A DNA stretch of 64,000 nt. It comes from Sphingomonas kyeonggiensis (GTDB taxonomy: Bacteria > Pseudomonadota > Alphaproteobacteria > Sphingomonadales > Sphingomonadaceae). The position numbers and the translations under genes were made by a program. The stretch covers positions 1,178,001-1,242,000 of the forward strand of contig NZ_JACIEH010000003.1 in NCBI RefSeq assembly GCF_014196745.1, written 5' to 3'. The notes under the pieces are model-generated. The model was not told the origin of the DNA. It saw only the letters and a list, made by a program, of their open reading frames with translations, and searched no databases. Positions 44,445 through 52,438 of the stretch are shown here, in pieces; position 1 is the stretch's first letter; each line of letters starts with the position of its first letter.

Positions 44445-46795
44445 GCGACCTCCAGCAGGCGCGGCAGCCACGCTTCCGGATCCTCGCCATGTTCGGCGCG
44501 GATCTGGTCGAGCAGGCGGACGGTGCGCTCGCGGCCTGACAGGATGGTGAGCAATTCGCGCTCGCCGGTCAGGTTGAGCCGGGCGACGACGCTTTCATTG
44601 CCGTGCTTGATCAGGAAGCAATGCGCATTGTCGGGCAGGGTGCGGACGAGATCATATTCATGCTCGGTCAGCCCGAACCCTTCGACATAGTCTGCATGGC
44701 GGGCCTTGGGGTTGGCCATGAAGATCTGGGTCGCCGCCTGCTCGATGATCGCGCTGGCGATGCGGCTTTCGATCGCGTCCTGCGCGCTCTGCGTCGCGAA
44801 GCCGACGATGCCGTTGCGCTTGCGGATGGTCTTTTCCCAATCCTTGATCCGTCGGACGAACACATCGTCGTCGAGCGCCTTCCAGCCTTCGTCGACCACG
44901 ATGATCGCCGGCGTGCCGTCCAGTCGTTCCTCGACCCGGTGGAACAGGTACATCATCGCCGGGGTACGCACGGCGGGGTCGTCGAGGATCTGCGTCATGT
45001 CGAAGCCGACCGTGTCGGCGGTGAGGTCGGTCAGATCCTCCGCATTGTCGAACAGCCAGGCCCGCTCGCCATCGCCCCACCAGGGCCGCAGCCGCGCCCA
45101 GAGGTCCGCGCCGTGCGGGCGGTGGCTGCCGCGGAACAGCTCCACCAGATGCCGCAGGCGACGCTGCGCGCGAGGCTGGCCGAAATTGGCGTCGATCGCG
45201 TCCTTGATCTGGGCGAGCTCGTCGATGCTGGCCTCGCCGGCGAGCAGCGCAACCCAGTCGATCAGGAACTGGCGATTAGCGGGACTGTCCTCCAGCTGCA
45301 GCGGGTTGAGCCCCGCGGCGAGGCCGGGGCGGAGCACGTCATAGCGTCCCCCTACCGCACGCAGGAAAGGCTCGGCGCCGCGATCCTTGTCGAAGAAGAT
45401 GATGCGGGGCGCGAACTTGCGGCTCTGGGCGAGCAGGAAGTTGAGCACCACCGTCTTGCCCGAGCCCGAGGGGCCGATGACCGTGAAATTGCCCAGATCG
45501 CCGTGATGGAAATTGAAGTGGTAGGGGCCCGCGGCGGTTGTCTCGAGCAGAGTCACCGCGTCGCCCCAATGATTGCCCCTTGCCTTGCCGTGCGGCAGGT
45601 TATGGCCATTGGCGAAGCCGGCGAAATTGGCGGTCGAGATCAAGCCGCGCCGGGCGATATATTTGAAGTTGCCGGGAAACTGCGCCCAGAAGGCGGGTTC
45701 GAGCGCGATCTCTTCGCGCACCGCGATGATGCCGAGATCGGCGAGCGTCGCCTGTACCTCGGCCACGCCCTGATCGACTTCGGCCAGCGTCTCGCCCCGC
45801 ACCGCAATGGTCATGTGGTGCTCGCCGAAACCCGCGCGGCCCGCGGCAACCTCGTCCTTGGCGGTGGAGAGATCGGTGCGCAGGCTGACCGCCTCGTCTT
45901 CCGCCGAGCGCATCCGCCGCAGCGCCAGGTTCATCTTCGACAGAGCGGCCTGGCGCTCGACGAAGCCAAAGCTCTGCGAGATGGTGAGCTCGAAGGGCAG
46001 GCGCAGCAGCTCGTCGAGCATGCCCGGTGCCGACTGGCCGGGATAGTCCTTGATCGACACCATCGCGACGAAGCTGCGCGGGGAGGGGCCGGCGGCGCCC
46101 AGCTCGATCGCTTCCTGGCCGAAGCTTATCCGGCGCCACGGCAGATAGGCGCCCAGATCCTGTGTCGGCAGCAGCATCGGCCGGACCTCGCCATTGTAGA
46201 GCGAGGCGAGAAACTCCAGTGGCTCGGAGCAATGGCCTTGCGGCGTCTCGTAGACCGAGAGCAGCCGTGGCTCATAGCTGCCGAGCGCGGCGATCAACGC
46301 TTCGCGTGCCGTATCGAGCGCGCGCAGGTCCTGCGCGGTATTGGCCGTCGCCGAACTGCCGCGCAGTCGATCGAGCAGGCCCATCCGGCCCTGGAGCGGG
46401 CGCCGGACCAGCGTCAGGAACAGGTCGTTGGTGTAGAGCCTGCGCTGGGCGAGCCGTGTCCGCCAGGCGGTGTCCAGCCGGGTCGAGAAGGCATCGGGAA
46501 ACGTGCCGTCGAGCTCCGGTTCGATCGCCCGGCGGACGACGTGATAATAGACCGCGAAACGCGATGATCCGATCGACTGCAGCACCGCGTCGCGCAGGCG
46601 CTTGCGATAGTTGAGCTCCTCGCTGTCCGCGGTCTCGAACAACAGGCCGCGCAGGTGGATGACCTGGCAAAGCATGCCGTCGCGCGTTTCGATCGTGTGA
46701 TCATCGATATGGGCGGCATAGGGCAGGTGCTTTCCCGCCGGCACCTCTCGCGCAATCACCTTGGGATCGCGGGTCAGGGCCGGTAGGAATTGCAT
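44441..46795 (-). CDS. virB4: T4SS ATPase VirB4
   Basis: 784 residues from the ATG at 46795. The largest energising ATPase of the channel. N-terminal CagE/TrbE/VirB part (HIDDHTIETRDGMLCQVIHLRG), then Walker A FTVIGPSGSGKTVVLNFLLAQ, FDKDRGAEPFLRAVGG, Walker B TPAIIVVDEGWKALDD, and GIVGFATQSAQDAIESRIASAI. All expected motifs are present and length is normal. Its start lies 22 bases inside virB3. Confidence 0.94.
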   Translation of the reverse strand: MQFLPALTRDPKVIAREVPAGKHLPYAAHIDDHTIETRDGMLCQVIHLRGLLFETADSEELNYRKRLRDAVLQSIGSSRFAVYYHVVRRAIEPELDGTFPDAFSTRLDTAWRTRLAQRRLYTNDLFLTLVRRPLQGRMGLLDRLRGSSATANTAQDLRALDTAREALIAALGSYEPRLLSVYETPQGHCSEPLEFLASLYNGEVRPMLLPTQDLGAYLPWRRISFGQEAIELGAAGPSPRSFVAMVSIKDYPGQSAPGMLDELLRLPFELTISQSFGFVERQAALSKMNLALRRMRSAEDEAVSLRTDLSTAKDEVAAGRAGFGEHHMTIAVRGETLAEVDQGVAEVQATLADLGIIAVREEIALEPAFWAQFPGNFKYIARRGLISTANFAGFANGHNLPHGKARGNHWGDAVTLLETTAAGPYHFNFHHGDLGNFTVIGPSGSGKTVVLNFLLAQSRKFAPRIIFFDKDRGAEPFLRAVGGRYDVLRPGLAAGLNPLQLEDSPANRQFLIDWVALLAGEASIDELAQIKDAIDANFGQPRAQRRLRHLVELFRGSHRPHGADLWARLRPWWGDGERAWLFDNAEDLTDLTADTVGFDMTQILDDPAVRTPAMMYLFHRVEERLDGTPAIIVVDEGWKALDDDVFVRRIKDWEKTIRKRNGIVGFATQSAQDAIESRIASAIIEQAATQIFMANPKARHADYVEGFGLTEHEYDLVRTLPDNAHCFLIKHGNESVVARLNLTGERELLTILSGRERTVRLLDQIRAEHGEDPEAWLPRLLEVA

Positions 46796-47058
46796 CGCCA
46801 GATCTTGTAGTTGCGTACCCGCGGACAGCGGCTCACGCGCGCCAGCCACAGGTCGAAGAAGCGGGGTTCACGCAGGCAGGCGAGTACGCCGACCAGATGG
46901 ATGACCAGCGCCGCGACCAGCGCCCAGGCCGACTTGAAGATCAGGAACAGCTCGGTCGCGACGATCGCGTTGGCGACGAAATAGCTATAGGTGACGCCCG
47001 CAAACATCTGCGGACGGGTGAGCGCCACGAATAGCGGATCGCGCTCGAGACCGTTCAC
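46774..47058 (-). CDS. virB3: T4SS inner-membrane protein VirB3
   Basis: 94 residues from GTG at 47058, one base after the virB2 stop. Opens NGLERDPLFVALTRPQMFAGVTYSYFVAN, the usual VirB3 start, followed by two membrane helices (IVATELFLIFKS and ALVAALVIHLVGVLACL) and the conserved REPRFFDLWLARV. Partners VirB4 at the base of the pilus. An upstream ATG in the same frame would read into virB2 and is not needed. Confidence 0.9.
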   Translation of the reverse strand: MNGLERDPLFVALTRPQMFAGVTYSYFVANAIVATELFLIFKSAWALVAALVIHLVGVLACLREPRFFDLWLARVSRCPRVRNYKIWRCNSYRP

Positions 47059-47059
47059 G

Positions 47060-47446
47060 TTATTGCCCCAGTTGCGCGGTCGACTGAATTCCCGCGACGA
47101 TGCTGGCCGCACCGAACAGGATGAAGCAGCCCAGGATCACGGTTGCGCCGTAGCGCCAGTTGATCCGGCCGGTGAGCATCATCAGGCCCACTGCGGCGAC
47201 GGCGATCACCGCCACCACCGTTGCGACGGTGCCGAGCAATGTGCCCTGGAGCCAGTTCACCGCGGACACGATGACGCCGGAACCCGCCGGGTCCGCGCCT
47301 AGCTCCTGTGCCTGCGCGACGCCGGCCCACAAATAGATCGATGACAGGGTGGCAACCGCGGCCCGAAACTTTCCTGGAAAAAGCACACGACCTCCCACTT
47401 CCTTTTCAAGGCCATATGCGTGCGGCGATTTGTCGGGAAGAGGCAT
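47060..47446 (-). CDS. virB2: T4SS major pilin VirB2 (TrbC family)
   Basis: 128 residues from ATG at 47446. An alternative GTG at 47386 sits four bases after GGAGG and would give a shorter signal sequence. Signal peptide ends WAGVAQAQ; the mature part is ELGADPAGSGVIVSAV followed by two membrane helices with the polar GRINWRYGATVI loop, as in VirB2 pilins. First gene of the operon, so its promoter lies in 47447-47778. A second, signal-less paralogue closes the operon. Confidence 0.87.
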   Translation of the reverse strand: MPLPDKSPHAYGLEKEVGGRVLFPGKFRAAVATLSSIYLWAGVAQAQELGADPAGSGVIVSAVNWLQGTLLGTVATVVAVIAVAAVGLMMLTGRINWRYGATVILGCFILFGAASIVAGIQSTAQLGQ

Positions 47447-47778
47447 TTTCCATTTCGGTCCTAAATGTTGGTCGGTGTCGAAATGACGGCATCGGCGATC
47501 TTCATTTGCGCGCCGGCCGGGTGGTGTGCCGTTCAGTCCTGCCGCTTGCCGCAGTTTGTGCAAACCCGATGGGGTTTTGCCAGCAAGGTGCGGTGGGACC
47601 GGCCTTCGCCCCGAAGCGTCGCGCGCGACAATCTGCTCGATTGGGTCGGCGTAACCGGACAAGGCAACGGCAATATTATGAGCACCGGACCGAGCAGGCG
47701 GGAATCCGGCTGAATTTTCCGGCGCTATTGTTCGGGTATTCGCTATGATACTCCTGTCCCTGAAAGCGAGTAAGCGCC
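47447..47778. other. Divergent control region between T4SS operon and protease-STAND module
   Basis: 332 bases without a credible gene. It must hold the promoters for the minus-strand T4SS operon and the plus-strand hydrolase gene. Visible: TATGAT at 47744-47749, 30 bases before the hydrolase ATG, without a good -35; and an AAACCC-GATG-GGGTTT dyad (47562-47577, six pairs). Base composition falls toward the right end, where the AT-richer module begins. No direct repeat resembling a mobile-element end was found. Confidence 0.5.
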
Positions 47779-48504
47779 ATGCATTGCGAGGAAATAACGA
47801 GCGGGCAGGGAGTTGTGGCGCGCCTCGTTTACAGTGATGGCGCACGCGCGGGGAAGATCGTTTTCTGTCTGCCGGGTGATGGCCCAAGCAATTGGCAAAG
47901 CCGGACTTGGAGTGCCTTCGCTGAACGCTTTGCGGCGCGAGGAATGCGCATGCTTATTCCCGAATATCCGGCGCATTCCATTGATGGTGAGGCTGTCTTC
48001 CCGCTTTCTGATGCCGTCAGCGTCTGCAACCAGGCGCTGGCATGGCTTGAGGAGCGCGAAGGGTGCCGTCCGGCAATCGTCATCGCGTCGAGCTTTGGTG
48101 GAGCTGTAGCGCTCGCGGCGCCCGGGATTCTTTCTGGCGTCGAAGCGATGGTAATGAAGTCACCTGCGGCAGACTTGGCTTTGGCCTATCTGTACGAGCG
48201 CGGCGAAGATACCTTGCGCAAGTGGGCGGCCGCGCCGCCCGGAGATGTGCGCAATCGGGCGCTGAATGATGCGCTGGCGTGCAATCTGTATGGAAACGCC
48301 AGGAATATTACAATTCCGGTACTGCTGATCCACGGTGCGGGCGACGTTATCGTTCCAGCGGACCAGGCCAGGGTTCTATCTGCCGTAATACCGCAGTCGA
48401 GACTGCATATAATAGCCGGCTGCGATCATTATTACTCCGATTTGGGGCATTGGGGCAAGATGATTGACGACGCGATCTCTTTCATCGAAGAGTTCTGCCG
48501 ATAG
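47779..48504 (+). CDS. Alpha/beta hydrolase, first gene of the protease-STAND module
   Basis: 241 residues, no signal peptide, so cytosolic. Canonical fold: oxyanion region IVFCLPGDGPSNWQSRTW, nucleophile elbow VIASSFGGAVAL with Ser105 (an Ala replaces the first Gly of GxSxG), acid Asp189 in LLIHGAGDVIVPADQ, and His217 in IIAGCDHYYSDLGHW. It resembles serine lipase/esterase/peptidase-type hydrolases; substrate unknown. Codon use is noticeably AT-richer than the flanking T4SS and core genes. The Trypco1 gene follows after 18 bases, so it is likely co-transcribed with it and the STAND gene. Confidence 0.8.
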   Translation: MHCEEITSGQGVVARLVYSDGARAGKIVFCLPGDGPSNWQSRTWSAFAERFAARGMRMLIPEYPAHSIDGEAVFPLSDAVSVCNQALAWLEEREGCRPAIVIASSFGGAVALAAPGILSGVEAMVMKSPAADLALAYLYERGEDTLRKWAAAPPGDVRNRALNDALACNLYGNARNITIPVLLIHGAGDVIVPADQARVLSAVIPQSRLHIIAGCDHYYSDLGHWGKMIDDAISFIEEFCR

Positions 48505-48522
48505 CATCATATTGGAGGCCCG

Positions 48523-48852
48523 ATGTATACTGCCGACAGCGATAAGCTGGACTTCGTCATCGAGACGTCGGGTGGGTCCGGGCAAATGGGCGGGGCGATG
48601 GATAGGGTAACCGATTCCACGCGGGCGATGATAGAAAAAGCAAAGGTCGCAGTGGTTCAGATGGGAGAGCAATTCTCCGAGGCCGTCAGTCAGATCCCGC
48701 TTCAATGTGAATATGTCGATGTGAAGTTCGGCATCAAGTTCGATGCGGAGGCGGGGGTCGTCGTTTCGCGGGTAAGTACGTCGGCCTCGCTGGAGGTGAC
48801 GCTGCGCGTGAAGCCCGTGCGATCGAACCCACCCGCTCAACCCGTTCCATGA
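48523..48852 (+). CDS. Trypsin-co-occurring domain protein (Trypco1, CU044_2847 family)
   Basis: 109 residues after GGAGG. The second half, VDVKFGIKFDAEAGVVVSRV followed by SASLEVTLRV, is the diagnostic block of the CU044_2847/Trypco1 family, normally VEFGVKLSAEAGAVIA. The first half is a short strand plus a helix (RAMIEKAKVAVVQMGEQFSEAVSQI). These small proteins recur beside trypsin-like protease and STAND NTPase proteins in bacterial conflict systems; they are thought to be partners, adaptors or protease substrates. Stop overlaps the STAND gene start in ATGA. C-terminal NPPAQPVP tail is disordered. Confidence 0.82.
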   Translation: MYTADSDKLDFVIETSGGSGQMGGAMDRVTDSTRAMIEKAKVAVVQMGEQFSEAVSQIPLQCEYVDVKFGIKFDAEAGVVVSRVSTSASLEVTLRVKPVRSNPPAQPVP

Positions 48853-51764
48853 AGGGGGCGGGCGACTGGGTCGTCGAGATCGTAGGCAAGGAGGATGGCA
48901 GCACGAAAACCCTCGGTTCCGGGGCGATCGTGGCTGCGGACCGGATCGCGACCGTGCGGCATGTTCTGGAGGGCTATCCGATCGAAGGTGCCCGCGTCAT
49001 GCAATACCATGACGGCTCCGATCCGACCGAACACGTCATTCTTGAGAGGATCACGGAAACGGATGAGCGGGACGCGATAGCGGTCTTGCGCGTCTCGCCG
49101 GAATTTTCCCCGGAATGCATCGCGCCGTTCCACAATTCCCTGACTGCCAAGGGAAAGAGGGTCGAGTTCTGCGGGTTTCCGCAGCAACCGATGATCGCGA
49201 AAGTCATTCACGGCGAGGGCTTCGTCGCGGACAAGGCGCCCATGCGCAGGGCGCTGCAATTCTGGATTCAGATAAGCACCAAGAATGTCAGAAAGGGAAT
49301 GAGCGGAGGGCCCGTTGCATATGACGGGACCCTGGTCGGACTCATTTGCGAAAGTGCTGGCCTTGGTGAGGATCCGGACCAGTTCGATACATGTTGGGCC
49401 ATCGACGCGAGCAGGTTGCTCGGCGAGCCTTTCAATCTCGCATCGGTTGGTCCAGCCGCTGGCGAGATGGACGAAGTGCTCAAGGAAGAGCTTCCCTTAA
49501 GCCTGGACGATCTCCTCGGCCCGGTAGATGCGCCGTCCCCTTCCGTTCCGGTATCGAACAAGTTCGTCGGACGTAAGACGCTGTTGGAAAGGCTTGCGGC
49601 TTTCTGGGCATCGGAAGGCGAGGGTTGCGATAGCGTGTTCACGCTGCATGGCCTTCCCGGTGCCGGCAAGAGTTCGGTGGCCGACAGGTTTCTCCGCGAG
49701 TTGCAAGAGGGCGCGGCGGCGTTGCAGCCGGATCTCGTCATCGACTACTCGTTCGACGACAATGAACTTGTGGAGGAGTTTTTCGATCGGATTCGCAAGC
49801 GATTGCCTGCGCAATTTTCCGAGTTGAAGCCGCGTCCGCTGATCGAGCAGCTCCTCCCCTTATTGGATAATCATCGAATACTTGTCATTCTCGATGCGCT
49901 GGAATGGCATCAAGATCACGAGGGAAGGATAACGGACCCCGATCTGACCTTCTTCATTGAAAGCTTCGCCCGAGTCCGCCGTTCGAAGCTTCTCATACTG
50001 AGCCGCCGCAAGGTGGCCCCGCACGTGTTGGGACGCGACGCGACCGTGCGCCGAAGCGATGACGAGCTGTCGTCATTGAGCCTGGAGGAAGCCAGGGATC
50101 TGTACGGCGAGATCATGGGCGCGGTTCCTCCGCCCGCATTCGTTGATTTGTACGAGGCGCTGGGAGGTCTGCCGCAACCGCTCGAGCTCCTTCTCGTGTG
50201 GTTGAGCAAGCGCGCGATCTCATCGTTCGACGACGCGCTCAGAATAGCCCGGCATGCTTCTTCAAAGCATGATCCGCTGGAGGCAACCACGGCGACCCTG
50301 TCCCGGCTCGCGAGTTTGCTCAGCCCCGACGAACGGACCGCGATGATGCTGGTCTCGCAGCTCTCGGGGGAATTCTCGCTGCGTCAGATGACCGAAATAC
50401 TGGCGCGCGAAGACATCGATTCGCGGGATGGTTATTTCGGCGGTATTTCCGCGAACGCGGTGTCGGTCGTCTTGGGGCGGCTGGAGCAGTTCATGTTCGT
50501 GAAGGGTTCCGCGGACGCGAGTGCCTATAATTCCCACAAGTTCATTCGTCGGTTCTTCGCGCAGGAATTCGACAAGCTAGGTATCGATAAGCGCAGGCGC
50601 ATTCATTCGCGTGTTGCTGAATTCTACAGCCAGAAATTCACTTCTCCGCAAAGCCCGGCATCGATCAGCGAGATCGATGCCGGGCTGGATGCCGTCGTCC
50701 ATCTGTGCAGCGCAGACCAATATGGTACGGCATTCTGGTTCCTGGACGAAAAGGTGCAGCGCGGTCCAACGAAGGAGTATGTAGTAACCAACAGGCTCGG
50801 TGCCGCATCGGCGTTGCGCAAGGTGCTTCGTAACTTCTTCGTTGACGGAGATTTTCTGGGCGAACCACTCGTGACGGAAGAGAAGGAGCAGTATCGGTTG
50901 TTTCACTACGCCGGATATTGCGAAAGCGTTCTCGGACGGCCCGAGGTCGGCAAGACCATGCTGCGCAAGGCGGGGCGCGGACTCGCAGCGGTGGATCCAG
51001 GGGGCGCGGTCGAGATCTTTCGGTCGGCAGCGTATTGCGCCATCGCCGCGGGGGCCTTGGTTGAAGCCAATGAGGTGCTCGCCGAGGCCGAAAAGTGCAC
51101 TGCGCATGCGCTGGGCAGGGAGGAGCACATGAAGCTCCTCGCGCAAAGGGCCGAGACTGCGCACATGACGACCAACGTCGACTGGAAGCCGTTGCTGGCA
51201 AATGCCCAAGCTTATGCCATTGAGCATTTCAACGGTGATCTCGCGACGGTCCTCCCGCGAGGGACGCAGTTCGTGCACCTCCTCGCTCGCACTGGAGACC
51301 GCGAACAGGCCCTGGCCCTGTTGCGCCAGCTCATGGACCGGGCCGACGAGAATGGCTGGAAGGATATTGCCGCACGCTGCCGAAGCCTGCTTTTGATCCT
51401 TTCCGACGAGGAGGAGGAGCGGCGGGCTCACGCCGAGGTGTACCGCGAGGCGCTCGGCAAGGTCGACAGGGTCGATCTCGTCACCGAGATTTTCATCCGG
51501 CAGGCGCGCTACCACATCGCCCTGGGGCAGTTCGAGGACGCGCGCAGGGTCCTCGAGGAGGAAATGCATGGCCAGCGTCTCAATGGCTACCCCTATCTCG
51601 CGCTGGACAAGCGAATAACGCTCCGCGCGGCATCGCACGATGTCCAGAACTACGCTGGAGAGACATGGGAGAATATCGCTTCGGATTGCAAAGCTTGCCG
51701 GTACCGCTGGGGATTGGAAGATTTGGCAAGGTACAAGAAGGATTCCCGGGCAGGCCTTATCTGA
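48849..51764 (+). CDS. Trypsin-like protease fused to STAND NTPase and helical repeats (putative conflict/immune effector)
   Basis: 971 residues. Residues 1-200: chymotrypsin-fold protease with a full triad, His38 (ATVRHVLEG), Asp75 (ERDAIAVL) and Ser152 (RKGMSGGPV). Residues 238-455: STAND NTPase, opening FVGRKTLLERL, Walker A GLPGAGKS (268-275), Walker B-like RILVILDALEW (343-353), sensor-like LLILSRRK, and GLPQPL (440-445). Then a winged-helix-like part (about 490-560) and TPR-like helices to the end (FRSAAYCAIAAGALVEANEVLAEAEKC, LARTGDREQALALLRQLM). No signal peptide. Expected logic: the repeats sense a trigger, the NTPase oligomerises, the protease is activated. Coupled to the Trypco1 gene. 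Target unknown. Confidence 0.88.
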   Translation: MKGAGDWVVEIVGKEDGSTKTLGSGAIVAADRIATVRHVLEGYPIEGARVMQYHDGSDPTEHVILERITETDERDAIAVLRVSPEFSPECIAPFHNSLTAKGKRVEFCGFPQQPMIAKVIHGEGFVADKAPMRRALQFWIQISTKNVRKGMSGGPVAYDGTLVGLICESAGLGEDPDQFDTCWAIDASRLLGEPFNLASVGPAAGEMDEVLKEELPLSLDDLLGPVDAPSPSVPVSNKFVGRKTLLERLAAFWASEGEGCDSVFTLHGLPGAGKSSVADRFLRELQEGAAALQPDLVIDYSFDDNELVEEFFDRIRKRLPAQFSELKPRPLIEQLLPLLDNHRILVILDALEWHQDHEGRITDPDLTFFIESFARVRRSKLLILSRRKVAPHVLGRDATVRRSDDELSSLSLEEARDLYGEIMGAVPPPAFVDLYEALGGLPQPLELLLVWLSKRAISSFDDALRIARHASSKHDPLEATTATLSRLASLLSPDERTAMMLVSQLSGEFSLRQMTEILAREDIDSRDGYFGGISANAVSVVLGRLEQFMFVKGSADASAYNSHKFIRRFFAQEFDKLGIDKRRRIHSRVAEFYSQKFTSPQSPASISEIDAGLDAVVHLCSADQYGTAFWFLDEKVQRGPTKEYVVTNRLGAASALRKVLRNFFVDGDFLGEPLVTEEKEQYRLFHYAGYCESVLGRPEVGKTMLRKAGRGLAAVDPGGAVEIFRSAAYCAIAAGALVEANEVLAEAEKCTAHALGREEHMKLLAQRAETAHMTTNVDWKPLLANAQAYAIEHFNGDLATVLPRGTQFVHLLARTGDREQALALLRQLMDRADENGWKDIAARCRSLLLILSDEEEERRAHAEVYREALGKVDRVDLVTEIFIRQARYHIALGQFEDARRVLEEEMHGQRLNGYPYLALDKRITLRAASHDVQNYAGETWENIASDCKACRYRWGLEDLARYKKDSRAGLI

Positions 51765-52127
51765 CCTGTGGGGTTGCCGCTGCGACGGCGGTCCGTTGAA
51801 AACGGTCGTTCTTCATCTGGCTAATCGCAAGGGTCGTTGCAGCGGCGCATGAGTGCATCGGGTGCGCATCGGGCTCCCGATGGACTGGCAATTTCAAAGA
51901 GCCCGTATCCATTCACATCCAGCTGAAGCGTGTCCCTCCGCCCGGCAGGTATCGGCATTGGCGCGTGTAGCCGCGGCACCTTGAACGGGCTTGCCTCCGG
52001 GGGTGACGCGCGGAACGGCTGCATCAGTAAGCGCGGCGATATCTGCTCCGCATTTCGCGAATTGATACCGTCACAAACCGAAGAAAACAGTGGTTCTTCG
52101 GATAGGCATAGATGGCTGGAAAAGAAG
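51765..52127. other. Gene-poor stretch between the STAND gene and tRNA-Phe
   Basis: About 360 bases with no convincing gene on either strand. A weak open frame on the minus strand (51821-52024) lacks a ribosome binding site and domain. Contains a small CCGTT-GAAA-AACGG hairpin at 51794-51807, soon after the STAND stop, and the tRNA terminator at the right. No copy of the tRNA 3' end was seen here or at the left of the island. Confidence 0.45.
52075..52101 (-). terminator. Intrinsic terminator of tRNA-Phe
   Basis: On the minus strand CCGAAGAA-N8-TTCTTCGG (52101-52078) followed by TTT. An eight-pair stem placed 26 bases after the tRNA 3' end. Confidence 0.7.
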
Positions 52128-52203
52128 TGGTGCCCGGGGACGGAGTCGAACCGCCGACACTGCGATTTTCAGTCGCATGCTCTACCAACTGAGCTACCCG
52201 GGC
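52128..52203 (-). tRNA. tRNA-Phe (anticodon GAA), CCA encoded
   Basis: On the minus strand a full cloverleaf reads from 52203: acceptor GCCCGGG pairing with CCCGGGC, D arm GCTC-AGTTGGTA-GAGC, anticodon stem TGCGA/TCGCA around CTGAAAA (anticodon GAA), variable loop GTGTC, T arm with GGTTCGACTCC, discriminator A and encoded CCA. 76 bases including CCA. It is the first core-genome feature to the right of the accessory region. Confidence 0.96.
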
Positions 52204-52233
52204 ACGCCCGGCGAGTGCCGGGGAGCGGGCCTC

Positions 52234-52419
52234 TTAGTATCGCGAATCGGGGCTGTCCACCCCTGAATCTGCATTGGGATCAACTGCCTCGCCGGGAATG
52301 CGATATCCCTCGCCAAGCCACTGCAGCAGGTCGCGGTCCTTGCAGCCGCGGCTGCAGAAGGGCTTGTGTGCCGGGTCGGCCGCCTGCCCGCATACCGGGC
52401 AGCCATTTTTCTTCGTCAT
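52234..52419 (-). CDS. yacG: DNA gyrase inhibitor YacG
   Basis: 61 residues from ATG at 52419, inside a longer open frame. Zinc-finger protein with Cys7, Cys10, Cys22 and Cys26 (GCPVCGQ and PFCSRGCKDRDL), followed by the family's LLQWLGEGYRIPG. In E. coli it binds GyrB and inhibits gyrase. Lies 19 bases after the RNase gene, the usual alphaproteobacterial order. Confidence 0.92.
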   Translation of the reverse strand: MTKKNGCPVCGQAADPAHKPFCSRGCKDRDLLQWLGEGYRIPGEAVDPNADSGVDSPDSRY

Positions 52420-52438
52420 TTCCAGTCCTTTGCGCCAG

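Noticed and set aside
44603..46567. Long open frame antisense to virB4
   Set aside because: No domain, and virB4 motifs on the other strand are complete.
39284..47446. T4SS as a complete conjugation system
   Set aside because: No relaxase, coupling protein, origin of transfer or VirB5/VirB7 seen here.
47060..47887. 275-residue reading of virB2
   Set aside because: The extra N-terminal part overlaps the divergent hydrolase gene and lacks a signal-peptide logic; starts at 47446 or 47386 suffice.
52128..52203. tRNA-Phe as the proven attachment site of a mobile island
   Set aside because: No integrase gene and no direct repeat of the tRNA 3' end were found in the window; kept only as a possibility.
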